This document shows, one piece after another, positions 1 through 10,747 of a DNA stretch of 64,000 nucleotides (position 1 is the stretch's first letter; each line of letters starts with the position of its first letter). A program made the translations under genes and the position numbers. The notes beneath the pieces were generated by a model, which made no database searches, had not been told where the DNA came from, and saw only the letters and a list, made by a program, of their open reading frames with translations. Source of the DNA: Dallia pectoralis (lineage: Eukaryota; Chordata; Actinopteri; Esociformes; Umbridae); contig CM055744.1 of assembly GCA_029465975.1 (NCBI GenBank), forward strand, positions 3,795,552-3,859,551. The letters are read 5' to 3'.

Positions 1-3000
1 CAAGGTCACATTCGGCACCCCAGGGCGATGACCTCCAGATCTCCCATATAATGTTTTTTCTCTTCTTTTTTTGTTTGAGAAATCACATATTGTACATTTC
101 AACACATTTCTCATGGGCGCAAATAGAACTGATTTAGCTTGCAATGCTTTTCCTTACGAGCTGCTGTGAGTTGGAGAAAATGTCCCAGTTTGAAATAGAG
201 AGTGCAATAATTAAGGCAATTAGGTTTTGATTCTCACTAGAAACCATGGGCCCCACAGTATGTACCCTGTCTGCCCCTTCTGTAATCTGCTCATTGTAGC
301 AGCAGCCTGCATGATCTGTGTCAATGTGTGTGTCTGTCCACCGATGCAGCAGGCAGCCACGTTAATCTGTCATTTCTGACAGGCACAGCGCTTGGTTCAC
401 GGATCGATAACTTTGAGCAAATGAGTTGGATAATTTCACACGTTTAGTATCGCCCTCAAGAGCCCGTTCTATTCTTCAAACTTTTCCGGCACGTACGTTT
501 CAAGTTTTTATTATCCATAATGATCTTCTGTTCCAACTGAGTGACTGACAGATAGTCACAGCGGGTCTCACTCACATTTTACCATTGAATGTGAATTGGC
601 CTGACCTAAGCACAGCCGATCAGAAAAACAGTCCATATTGGTATGGGGACTTATTGTAGCCGACTAGTTAGCCAGATTCTCAATATAGATCAATCCCATG
701 TGCCACCTGTGGTGTACTTTCTGAACCCTCTATATGTACGTATATTACTTCATATATCTATGGACCCTCGTCCTCCTCCGTCGTGAGGAATAATTTCACT
801 TTAAGATGCACATTTCTGGACGTCTCCTGAAAAATATGAAATTGCCGCGCCAGGTAATGATATGCATTAATCAAAATGTTTAATTGGTGTCTCGTAGGTG
901 ACGGCGCTGACAAAATTGATTGTCTTACTATGATCCTTTTAGCTGAAAACTAGCTCCCACTGTGTCCCATCTCTCACCCTAAGGTGGTAGAAGTTGCAGC
1001 GTAACCTGTGGTTTATAATTAACGATGATACATGAGGGGCCAATGCAATCTGCTGACAGTGAACGCTCACCACACTAATGAACGACTGCTTTATTCACAT
1101 CAATGCTTTCTTTGGTTTTTGTAACGAATCACACATTTTTGATGCGGCTGGGTATTTGGAACCCGTTTAATAGTTTTCGCTATACGCTTCATTGTTTCTC
1201 GTGGATCCAACCAAGTAGAGTTCCAAGTGTACCCCTTATGCTCTATAAAAGTGTTTCCAATTAGATTTGAAATGCCACGGAAACTGGTTCTCCCTGGGCA
1301 TTATCTGAATAGGACTCTCCCAGGGCACTAGATATTATAGCTCATTACTAACAGTTCTATTCAGCTGGGATTGTAGTTAGAATAGCTGAGCACTTAAGCA
1401 ATTGGCTTCTCTCTCGTTCCCTTTCTGGGTTTGATTGGGTTTCTTTTCCCCAAACACCTCTTTAATGTCAAACACAAAATGTATTGACCTCTGTTTCTAT
1501 GGGAAATAATCAAATAAAAGGAACATATTGTACGTACAGTACAGTACACTGCGTTTGTGTCTTTTTTGGAAAGCATGCCATGCATTAAATCTTACTACGG
1601 TATATATTAGATGAGTGGTTTGAAAGTGGGCCTGTATGTGTTCTGGCTGTTAACAAGAGATAATGTATCTGAGAGCCTTGCCATCCACTATGAATCATGC
1701 ACTGATAGTGCTTTGGGAGTGGTGGCATGTATTCCTGGATAGATTCTGTGGTCGGGTCCAGTCCTCAACACCTTCAGGCTGTTTCACACTGCAGCGATTA
1801 TAGACTTTGCGATCACATGGCGCTCATCGTACTCGACACATGCTGTTTTCCGTTGACCACCCACGTATCGCGCCTACCGGTTGATCCTGCTAAATAACTA
1901 GACGCTAGGCCATAGCTACCTTTTTACTCCGAGCCAATCAGAAATCGGGAAAAAAGCAGTGGTACAGAGAGCAGAATATGGGTGCCTTTTGCTCCATGTT
2001 GGAGAAGAGCCCAGCACTCAACACTCTCATGTATCCAATATTCAACATTGTCTCTGTAGCAGCCTCTTTAGCAAGACGTTCAAGCTTTTTGGAAGAGTTA
2101 CTTTTTACGGACTAACTTTTTCTTCTTTAATTTTCTGTCCGTTTATGTTTTAGTTAGCTGATGTAAGATAGTGACTTTGTCATACATGTCTGCCCATGGT
2201 TCACATACGTTTCACTTACTACTATAGCTTGTAACACATGGTGTTAATGTTATATTGGCATGATCCATTTACCGCAGCCATGCGCAATCAAAGCTGCACT
2301 CCCATTTGTTTCCAATAAATATGTAGCATCTACGGGCAGTCTGTGCTTCAAGAATCTGAACTTTGAAAGCAGTGAACATTTCAGACAATGTCAGAATTAT
2401 GCAAATTACCTGTAATGTCCGACAATAATCAGTCACCAGAGTTGCTGTCAATGTTTTGCTAGAATCTCTACCCTTCTCCCAAAATCAGCATGTAGCTGCC
2501 ATTAAAGTGCATTGGACCGTGGGGTTTGTTTGGCATTTACAGTAACACAATGTATTTCTAATAATCAAAGTTCTGTTGCCCAGAACTCTGTTGCAAAGTT
2601 TAGCTAAAATGGCAAGGGTAGTTGGATGTGTTGAGGAATTAAGATTGACATCAACAAATCCTCTGGTCAGGTGGGAACATACCAAACATTGACCAAGAAA
2701 TGCAGCATTATAACCCTGGTTAAAATCTTTCTGTCGACTTTCCAGTTCCTGTCTCTCAGCTATCTGTATCCACTTATGGCTGATGTCCAGCTACAAGCAT
2801 CCACTCTATCATTCCATTAATGACAGAAAATATTAAAGAGAATAATTGTATGATGTGACTTTTTTGGTATACACAAAACATATATAACATGAATTCCGTG
2901 ATGTCGTAATGATGTCTTTTTAAATTAATTATGAAGGCTACATAGAAAAGAATTGATCGGATAAGCGTATCTCCACTTTTTGCTATGACAACTAAATTAA

Positions 3001-4010
3001 CTGTAGGGCAACCAACTGTCCATAGAAGTCAAGCAATTAGTTGAAAGGAACCCAGCACTGTGCTAGCAATGTGTTGAATTCAGGTTAAATACACTTGCCT
3101 CTGAGACTCATTTATGTGCATTTGCCAAATGTCATCAAACCTCCTGCTTTCAAACACGTAATTTAATGACTAATTGGGGTAATACGGTAATATGTATACT
3201 AAACTGCAAAACGCGAACATTTCAGAAAATGTTTTGTTCATCAGAAAACTCATAAACTCATAAATGTACCCATATTTACAAAATATTCTGATTTGCTGAA
3301 TAAAAATCCAGGAGAATGGTACAAAAAAAGGACTGTGTTGGAAATACGTTCAGGCTGGCAGGTTTAAGGCTTGCCAGTCATTTGTAAAAAGGAGCTTGTT
3401 TTTCAAAAGCATCTTAAGGCCAAGAAGCATTGACCCACTATCATTTATAGATGCTTTTGGAAAACCAGGCCTAGTTTTACGCCGTCTGTGCATTCAGGCC
3501 ATCAAAGTAACATTTAGATGTTGTTTTCATCTCACATGGGGTTACAAGCAACTTAAACACCAACTTAGAGCAAGTGAAAGATGTACATTCACTGAGCTGA
3601 AAGAATTGTATTCTTCTTGCTTTTGAACTCGGTACATTAATGGTGGTGACTGGTAGACTTAAAGTCGCATATTGTCTATCATGTCCCACTGATGATGCAC
3701 TAAACCAATGTCTTACTTGAAGCACCTGCAGTGTGTCTCTGTGCTGCTTTTCTCTAAACCAAGCGTGTAAAGAACATCCACCCATTTCATCCAACATATG
3801 TACAAATACTTGTAATTCATGTTCAGAATTGTCATCTAGAAAATGAAGAAGTTGGGGTGAGGCAAAAATATTTGCCTACAGAATAATTGCTTTAGGAACC
3901 CTGTCTCTCTTCAAAGAACCCTGTCTGTGAACTCAAAGAGAAATCTAATTAATTCAAAATCAATAGACCACATGTCAACTAACATAACATGGTAATTGGA
4001 ATACACTACC
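1..4010. other. Unique non-coding sequence, no gene seen
   Basis: AT-rich single-copy-looking DNA. The open frames here are short (under about 110 codons), overlap on opposite strands, and show no family motif or credible exon with splice sites. The stretch around 855-915 contains homeodomain/POU-like words (ATATGCATTAAT, TTTAATTG) and might be a regulatory element, but that is only a guess from composition. No transposon that I recognise. Confidence 0.6.
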
Positions 4011-4064
4011 TGTAACGCCTCCTGGCTCACTGAGAACATCTAATGGGCTATGATGGCGTTGCAG

Positions 4065-4165
4065 GGGCCTCATGTACAAAGACTTGCGTTGAATTCATAC
4101 TAAATCAGTGCGTACGGACAAAGCTATAAATGTGCGTACGCACCAAAAAAATCAGATGTATGAAT
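4065..4165 (+). repeat. Harbinger left terminal and subterminal repeats
   Basis: The outer about 25 bp (GGGCCTCATGTA, then a partly matching stretch ending CTTGCGT) are the inverted counterpart of the right end. Behind them are repeated GTGCGTACG and GCGTACGCA words near 4110, 4133 and 4170. Such subterminal palindromes are the likely binding sites for the element's Myb-like protein (known for the superfamily, inferred here). Confidence 0.8.
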
Positions 4166-4328
4166 CTCAGCGTACGCATCATTCCACGTACATCCTGTTT
4201 GAACATCCCAATTAACGCGAAATTGAGCGCACATGCACGAGCACAACACCACACCCTGTCTCCTCCCTCAATTAAATTACTTTAAATATGGTAATTAGTC
4301 CAATTTGGCAAAAGACACCTGCAAGAAC

Positions 4329-5189
4329 ATGGCTAAAGCAACCAAGAAATGAAATTTCACTGAAAACGAATTAGAGGTGCTACTATCAGAGGTAGAAACA
4401 AGAAAAAATATTTTATTTGGCAATTTGTCATCTGGAATTAATAACAAAAGAAAGAAAAAAGAGTGGGTGAGTTTGTCTGATGCCGTCAACGCGGTGGGAT
4501 CTGAGAGTCGCACCGTAAATGACCTGAAGAAGAAATGGTCAGACATAAAGGTGGAAGTTAAGCGGAGAACTGCTGCGCACCGACAAAGTGTGGGCAGAAC
4601 AGGCGGTGGTACAGGGACCGATGAACTTGCACCCTTTGATCAGAGAGTTGCCTCTATTGTAGGAGACACGTTAATCTCTGGAATCGTATCCGCTGATGTA
4701 GGAGACTCGGATACACTACTGCCAGCAAGGTAACTCAAATTAATTTCCTTAACATTGATACATATAGCCTACCAGCCACCGTTTAATTTGAACATCCATG
4801 CAATGTAGCAAAAAGTACACCAGAGATTTCACGTATCCATTGCTTTTATTGCAAATGCGTGTACCCATTAATAAGGAACAGACTCGAATGACTGTTAACA
4901 TGTCCCTGTGTTTATTTGGACTTAGGAACCGCAGGAACGTCCACTGGCACGCACTCAGAGTCCGCACCACCCGAGCAGCCAGAGCCCATTCAGTCCAGCG
5001 TCTCCGGCGTCGCTAATGTTCCCCCCCAGTGCTGAAGCCCGTCCATCTGGCCGCGTCTTGACGCATGCTGTTCTGGAGTCACAACAGCAAATTGTTAGGG
5101 CCATTGGAGAAATGAACAGTCACCTTATAAATGTCACTGACGCACTCACAGAAATAAGCCATTCATTAAAAGAATTGGTCAGAAAATGA
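4329..5189 (+). pseudogene. Harbinger Myb/SANT-like DNA-binding protein, broken
   Basis: This encodes the second Harbinger protein, which in the family binds subterminal DNA and brings the transposase to the ends and the nucleus. Exon 1 runs from ATG 4329 to 4729, ending in a good donor (AAG/GTAACT). Exon 2 starts at 4926 after TTTGGACTTAG. Exon 1 carries the Myb/SANT-like (MADF-like) helices with the trihelix-type words KKEWVSLSDAVNAVG and VNDLKKKWSDIKVEVKRR. Exon 2 ends in a helical tail (QQQIVRAIGEMN...LKELVRK). Breaks: an in-frame TGA at codon 8 (4350-4352), a phase mismatch between exon 1 and the natural exon 2 frame, and a run of seven Cs near 5023 that shifts frame again. The stop at 5187 lies 20 bp before the 3' end of the transposase gene. 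Confidence 0.8.
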
Positions 5190-5209
5190 GCTTTGTGTCT
5201 GAGTACCAT

Positions 5210-6254
5210 TTATATTGTCGCAATTACACGTTGACGCGCCTGAATGGCTTGTTGATTGTGCTGTACATATACTGGTCCTGGGTCAGAGTCATCTGGCGGT
5301 GCCCCCACCTCACCAAGGGGTATGGCATGCCTGTGCGCGACATTGTGCAGCACTCCACAGGCCAGTATGATGCGGCAAACCTTGTCAGGGCGGTATAACA
5401 GCATCCCCCCGGTCCTGTCAAGGCAGCGCCACCGACATTTCAGCCGCCCAATCGCCCGCTCCACAACTGATCAGTCAGTTTGTGGGTTGTTGAGGGGGGT
5501 TAACAGCCACGTCTTTAGTGGATAACCACTGTCTCCTGATGGGCAGTTGAATAATTACACACACCAAAATTAAACTTTTACATTGAACCATATATTTATA
5601 AGCATAACTTACCAAGTAGCCACCCATCGCGCACCCTGCCAGCTTGGAGTCTCATCCCAACCTTGCTGTTTGTAAGGATATATGAATCATGGGTTGACCC
5701 AGGCCACCTTGCCACAATATTTGTTAGGCGTATTTGTGCATCACATATAATTGACATTTATTGAATGAAAATGTTTCCGATTCACATATGCAAATTCTTC
5801 TTCAGGTGGCGCCTTTATAGCGATATGTGTGCAGTCGATCGCTCCGATTACATTAGGAAAACCGGCAATCGCTTTGATGTTTGGCTGGTCACCGGCATCG
5901 TATGGGAATGTTATATACCGGGTAGACAAGCGGATGATGCCGTCCCATACAGGTGGCATTGCACGGCTCAAACCCGACTGGCTTATTCCTGAGCGGTCTG
6001 CCAGTTCTCTTTGGAAAGAACCGGTTGCCAGGAAACCAAGTGTAGTAAGCACCTGTAAAGGAACGGGTAATGCGTGGCTCCTCACTGTCTGTCTTTCCAA
6101 ATTCGGACCCAACTCAGCGCAGAGCCCTTGGAAATCTGAAACGGCTGATAAGCCAGTCATCATCGTGGGCCAGAAAATCACTGTGGTCCCTAAAAACTTG
6201 TTCTCTCCGGATTTGTCCATTGAAAATGTCCTCTAATAAAGCCAACGCTGCCAT
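5210..6254 (-). pseudogene. Harbinger DDE transposase (HARBI1-like), broken
   Basis: This is a decayed copy of the Harbinger nuclease that cuts and joins the transposon ends. Reading leftwards from ATG 6254, recognisable blocks are an N-terminal LLEDIFNGQIRREQVFRDH, the helix-turn-helix-like ELADRSGISQSGLSRAM, the first catalytic Asp in GAIDCTHI (about 5834), the second in WPGSTHDS (about 5686), and the Glu in VERAIGRLKCRW (about 5459). The DDE triad is therefore visible. A 77-bp intron fits at 5536-5612 (donor GTAAG, acceptor CAG). Breaks: a frame change with probable small deletion near 6130, a one-base loss near 5756 just after HSINV, and a TGA plus apparent internal deletion near 5470 just before the Glu block. 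It converges on the Myb-like gene. Confidence 0.88.
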
Positions 6255-6477
6255 TGATAGACGGGTTGTATCAATTTTCTCATCCTTTATATATGTTACT
6301 GAATTGCATAATTAATAGAATATTGTAATTAGACTCATGTGACAATAATATAGCAAATAATTAATCAATTGCTAATTATAAGCAATATCTGACAGGTGCG
6401 ATAGAACAATTCGTAGTGTAATGTTAGCCACTTCACTTTATTGCCTCTATGAGTCGCCAGCTGGCAGAAACCCCGAA

Positions 6478-6619
6478 AAATGTACGTACGCCAGGCATGA
6501 AGTTCACGTGGAAGAACGCACATTCTTACGTTAATTTCACTGTTAGTACATCTGACCGTGAACGTGAAAGCTGGCGTACGCCGTGTTTTCGTGCGTACGC
6601 AAGATTGATACATGAGGCC
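6478..6619 (-). repeat. Harbinger right terminal and subterminal repeats
   Basis: The right end reads CTTGCGT...TACATGAGGCCC inward to outward, matching the left TIR as an inverted repeat with a few mismatches. TACGTACGCC, GGCGTACGCC and GTGCGTACGC words lie between 6480 and 6602, mirroring the left subterminal region. Confidence 0.8.
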
Positions 6620-6979
6620 CCAGGTCTTTTAAAATGTTATGTTAGTTTGGAAGTCACCTGTTTAGCATTTGGGTTTAATGAGAGTGCCAAAGCAAGTTGG
6701 GACGTGGGTGATTATGTTGGTGATAAAAGTCACTGGGTCTTGGTGCACAGTGTTGGTTATTGTTTCTATGCGACTTTGATGTGTTGGGTGAGTAAAAGAG
6801 AAGATTGCTGTTTTAAACCACTTTACAGTCGCTTTGTAAAGGGCACTTTTAATTTTGTTTTCACAGTGTTTCGTTTTTTCGCCGTTCACAGTTGGTTTTG
6901 TGAAAAATAAAAGAAACCCTTTGAACGGATTATCATGATCTGTGCCTGGCTTTTATCCTGCACAACACCTGGAACGTGA

Positions 6980-8112
6980 CACTGCTGTTGCAAAATGTTG
7001 GGTCACTTAAATGTCTTGTTTTTCTTAAAAATGTACATGAAATGTGTTTCAATAGGAAATCTGGCAAAATTAATAGGATATATATTCATTAACAAAGTTA
7101 GAAATAACAGTTCTTAATTGAATCGGTAATTGAGTCCTTTTGTCAAATATTATTTATTTGCATCCCAGAAGACCTTTGGATAATCGTTGGATGTGTAATA
7201 GTTAAAAAAATGTTTTAGGTAATCTGAAGAGATTTCCCTCTATGTTTCCTGAAGCACCTCCTGCAAGTTGGATTGGCTTAATGGGCACTTCATACTTACC
7301 TTACTTACCGGTAAAGCTGCTTTCACACAGCCCATTTGGAAAGATATCCAGTGACTGTGCTGGCCACTGTAATATAGACAGCATGGCATATATTGTTTGG
7401 CTCTGTGCTTGAGTGATTGTCCTGTTGTAGGTGTAAATTGGTTTAATCAAGCACTATCCACAGGGTATGGCATGGTTTCGCAAATTGGAGTGATAGCCTT
7501 TATTTTGGAACATTACTTATACACTGTACAAATCTCCCACTTAATCCCCCACAAAGCACCCCCAGACCATCACATTGCCTTCACCCTGTTGACAGATGGC
7601 ATCAAACACTCCCCCAGCATTGTTTAAATTGGTCTGCATCTTACTAATGTTCTTATTTGTGAATAATTATTTAAAATCATTCTCTGTCCAGTGTCTGTGC
7701 CCATCTTTTCTTTTCATTGGCCAGACTGCGATATATCTTTTTCTTTGAACCACTGCCCTGAAGGCCAGCATGCCGGAGTTGCTTCCTCACTCTTGATATT
7801 GACAATGGTGTTTTGCGAGTACTATTTCATGTAACTGCTAGTTGAGGATCTGTGAGGCATCTGTTTCTCAAAGTAGAAACTAGATTTTCTAACAATCAAT
7901 TTGCCTTTTTATGATAAACTAAAAAAACACATCGTCCCATTGGAACACAGATGGTTGCTGGGGCTCTTGACATGTAGATATTTAGTTAACAAAATGTAAT
8001 TAACAAAATGTAAATGCTGTATTTCTGATCATGTTTATGCTATTTTAATGGACAATATCAATTATTAGCAATTATTTTAAATGCAAGTGATCCTCATTTA
8101 AATGGTCGTATG
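6980..8112 (-). mobile_element. Tc1-like transposon (family 2), degenerate copy
   Basis: The left end begins CACTGCTGTTGCAAAATG and continues into GGGTCACTTAAATG, the terminal repeat of a common fish Tc1 family. The right end near 8085-8112 mirrors it (AAGTGATCC...AAATGG). Transposase coding remnants lie on the minus strand between about 7235 and 7925. They include the helix-turn-helix region (STRKTPLSISRVRKQLRHAG, about 7750-7830) and a damaged catalytic region with WPAQS followed by an eroded PIELLW motif (about 7270-7360). At about 1.1 kb it is shorter than a full-length 1.6-kb element, and the frame is broken by many stops and indels. The copy at 17.4-17.85 kb belongs to the same family. 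Confidence 0.8.
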
Positions 8113-9608
8113 TGTGCAGATTGAAGTACACATGGAAACATGGCAATGTTGTTAAAGTGTTTGTCATTGGAAAGTTAGTAAATTGCTCCAGTCTGACATC
8201 ACTACACAGAACATATAAGACACTTACAGCCATGTCAGCAACATAATTATACATAATTGATTCAGCTTACAGTACTTTAAAATAAAATTTCCACCAATAT
8301 ACCAGTAAAATGACTATTGCTGTTGAAAAAAAAGTTTTTATGTTGTTGAAAACATTGGTTGCTTTCATCTGTATTAACATGGAAATGTTTCCCACCATTT
8401 TGCAACATAAACAACAGCTCTGTCTTTGGGAGGAACATCTGCCACCTGCTGGTCCGGGGGACTTTGTAATCCTTGAGGGAGTGTTGGCCCATAATGACAT
8501 TTTAACATTCAAGTATTCAAGGAAACTCTATGGAAGGGTGTTCATTTGGCAGCCTGTTCGTTTGTGTTTGATGCCTTCAACATAACGTTTTTCCATTTTC
8601 CGTACAATGGAATACTGTTACAAAACTGTGTGTGCTTCAACAAAAAAAACTAGTTTATTTTTGGTTTAAAGTCGTAAGCGTTACTTGTCAGGAGAAGGGA
8701 GCTCCTATTTTTACATTCAGTATTGTCCATTATCATTTCATGACTTCATACAGTGCTAAACAATAACTACTGTGGCTCTAAAGCTGTTGATTTGGGATTG
8801 AACATTTGTTTCCTTGGAAATAGTGGAGAGTGGTTTGGGATTGAACTTTGGTTTCATAACAGGGAAGAGATTCCAGCAAAACACTAACAGCTTCCCTGGT
8901 GACTGGTTATCGACGGGTGTTTGCATCTGGTGTTTTGCATAAAAATGACGTTCCCTTTATGTAGTTCAAGACTATTATTTAGTTGGAATCTTTATCAGGG
9001 TACTAAAACTCTAGACCCCAGTCCAATTGTAGATCTACAGTGCTTTTTGATTGTGCACATGTTGGGAGTTTAGAGGTACCCTATATTTGCATTATTTCAT
9101 AGAAACAAAATTAAATTATTAGATTAAGTCTATAATCAGTCCTTGTGCATTTATATTAATAAAAAATGTCTTAGTTCCACCATGTGCGCAATAAGAACGC
9201 CTTGACCAATTACAGTGGACTTTTTGTCAGGAGAGACAGTTACACACACCTGCTTTATAAGGCACGTATATGAAAAGTAATAATAACATATTTACAGTGA
9301 GATTGTGTGCAATCTGAGGGACAAACTATAACTCCAACCTAGCATTAGAGAGCCTCTGAGTGTTGCAGAGGTCTAACACATATTTGTCCATGTTTGACAA
9401 CATGACAAGGTCCAAATCCTGATCACAGCAATAATACCAGAAATGCCCAGAAGTCCCGCAGAAGCGTTGCAACATTCAGGGTGGGTTAAATCCCTTTCCA
9501 CATGGTGTTCTTGCTGTGTTGACTTAGCCACCTGCAGGCATAGCTGTGGTTGCAAAATGGGCTCTCATCTTTGCTTATCCTGGTAAATGTGCTATGATAT
9601 AGCAAGGC
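8113..9608. other. Non-coding, nothing recognised
   Basis: No credible exon, RNA gene or known transposon. The short open frames around 8267-8585 overlap each other on both strands and have no recognisable domain. Confidence 0.55.
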
Positions 9609-9609
9609 C

Positions 9610-9680
9610 ATCACTACTTTGAGTCATTTTGCAGACGCTCTTTTCCAGTGACACTTACAAAGTAATTTTACAGTGCATTA
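9610..9680 (+). repeat. Short interspersed fish repeat remnant
   Basis: Contains GTCATTTTGCAGACGCTCTT followed by CCAGTGACACTTACAAAGTA, close to a very common teleost interspersed repeat word (TTTAGCAGACGCTCTTATCC-type). A second copy lies at 39525-39575. The parent element class is not certain to me. Confidence 0.5.
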
Positions 9681-9781
9681 TTCTTAAAATTGCTAAATTG
9701 GACATCTAGAAAACACAGCAAACAGAATTTTTAATCAAGAAAAAGGGAAATTAATTCTTTTGATTAAAAACGGAAAGGATG

Positions 9782-10195
9782 TACACTGATGAGCCAAAAC
9801 TGAATGACCACTCAAAAGTATTGCATATAACGTTGATCATCTAAGGGCACATGTCAAGGTCTGGGTAGATTAAAGGGTAGGTGTACTGCTCTTGCTGTGT
9901 GTACTCTCTTGCAAAGCTAGACAGCCAGTTAACTTTGAAAACTGATGGCACCAGGATCCACAGTGGCAAGTTGAAAAGCTGATGGAGGAAGTGTGATGCT
10001 CTGGGCAATGTTCTTCTGGGAAACCCTGGCTCTGGGCATTCATGTGGACGTCAATTTGACACCTACCGAAACATAGTTGCAGTATACACAACTTAAAGGA
10101 TCTGCTGCAAAATTATTGGTGCCAGATACCACAGAACACTTTCAGGGGTCTTGTAGAGTCCATGCCTACATGGGCTGTGTGTTAGAGATGTATCC
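9782..10195 (+). mobile_element. Tc1-like transposon (family 1), internally deleted
   Basis: The left end GTACACTGATGAGCCAAAAC matches the terminal repeat of a fish Tc1 family. Plus-strand coding remnants follow: GGSVMLWAMFFWETLALGI with HVDVNLT (about 9985-10060), then after a deletion KDLLQNYWCQIPQNTFRGLV and ESMP (about 10095-10170). The catalytic DNAPCHTA and NPIEHLW blocks are missing, so the copy is dead. Family members recur at 21.2, 57.8 and 59.9 kb. Confidence 0.82.
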
Positions 10196-10319
10196 ACTAC
10201 AATCAAACTGCCCACTAGGGGCGATGGTAAGCACTAAAATCTGTTTCTAGATTGGCAGTTTACAAAATCATTCTCATTATTTTCAGAAGCTATTCTATAT
10301 ATCTTCTAATCCTGTGCAG

Positions 10320-10747
10320 AGGCCATGCTAATCATCGAATCCTTAACTTTACCAGAGACCATGCTAATCATTTAATCATTAACTTTACCAGAGGCCATGC
10401 TAATCATTTAATCATTAACTTTACCAGAGACCATGCTAATCATCTAATCCTTAACTTTACCAGAGGCCATGCTAATCATCTAATCCTTAACTTTACCAGA
10501 GGCCATGCTAATCATCTAATCCTTAACTTTACCAGAGGCCATGCTAATCATCTAATCCTTAACTTTACCAGAGACCATGCTAATAATTTAATCATTAACT
10601 TTACCCGAGGCCATGCTAATCATCTAATCCTTAACTTTACCAGAGGCCATGCTAATCATCTAATCCTTAACTTTACCAGAGACCATGCTAATAATTTAAT
10701 CCTTAACTTTACCAGAGGCCATGCTAATCATCTATCCTTAACTTTAC
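10320..10747 (+). repeat. 36-bp minisatellite, about 12 copies
   Basis: Tandem units of 36 bp with the core CATGCTAATCAT and TTAACTTTACCAGAGG. Variants differ mainly at AGAGG/AGAGA and CATCTAATCC/AATTTAATCA. The unit length is divisible by three, so one frame reads a 12-residue repeat (HANHLILNFTRG) for about 140 codons without stop, giving an NFT sequon in each unit. That frame has no in-frame ATG ahead of the array and ends soon after it. A one-base deletion breaks the frame in the last copy near 10733. I treat it as non-coding satellite DNA. Confidence 0.9.

Larger units (their letters stand above)
4065..6619. mobile_element. PIF/Harbinger DNA transposon, two-gene, decayed
   Basis: A 2.55-kb element with imperfect terminal inverted repeats beginning GGGCCTCATGTA at both ends. 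Many GCGTACGC-like palindromic words lie just inside each end, as in fish Harbinger elements. It is flanked by a 3-bp direct repeat CAG (4062-4064 and 6620-6622), if the TIR is taken to start with three Gs. It contains the standard Harbinger pair: a Myb/SANT-like DNA-binding protein gene on the plus strand and a DDE nuclease gene on the minus strand, tail to tail about 20 bp apart. Both are broken, so the copy cannot make its own transposase, though its ends look intact enough to serve as a substrate. It sits inside an older LTR. Confidence 0.88.
4011..6981 (+). mobile_element. Solo-type LTR split by a Harbinger insertion
   Basis: The outer pieces, 4011-4063 and 6621-6981, total about 414 bp when the Harbinger element is set aside, a normal size for the short fish Ty3/gypsy-type LTRs elsewhere in this window. 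The left piece begins TGTAACGCC and the right piece ends CGTGACA, giving the TG...CA ends and inverted termini of this LTR class. The right piece has a polyadenylation signal AATAAA at 6906 followed by a GAACGGATTA / TGCCTGGCTT segment that resembles the corresponding part of the LTR at 53.4 kb (AAACGGATTA). I see no clear target duplication. The right edge abuts a Tc1 element within a few bases, so the exact end is uncertain. No gag or pol sequence is attached. Confidence 0.6.

Noticed and set aside
1873..1890. CCTACCGGTTGATCCTGC resembles the start of 18S rRNA
   Set aside because: The match ends after about 17 bases and the following sequence is not rRNA. Too short to call an rRNA gene or fragment.
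4062..6622. TWA target duplication for the Harbinger element
   Set aside because: No TAA/TTA pair flanks the ends; the only flanking direct repeat is CAG.
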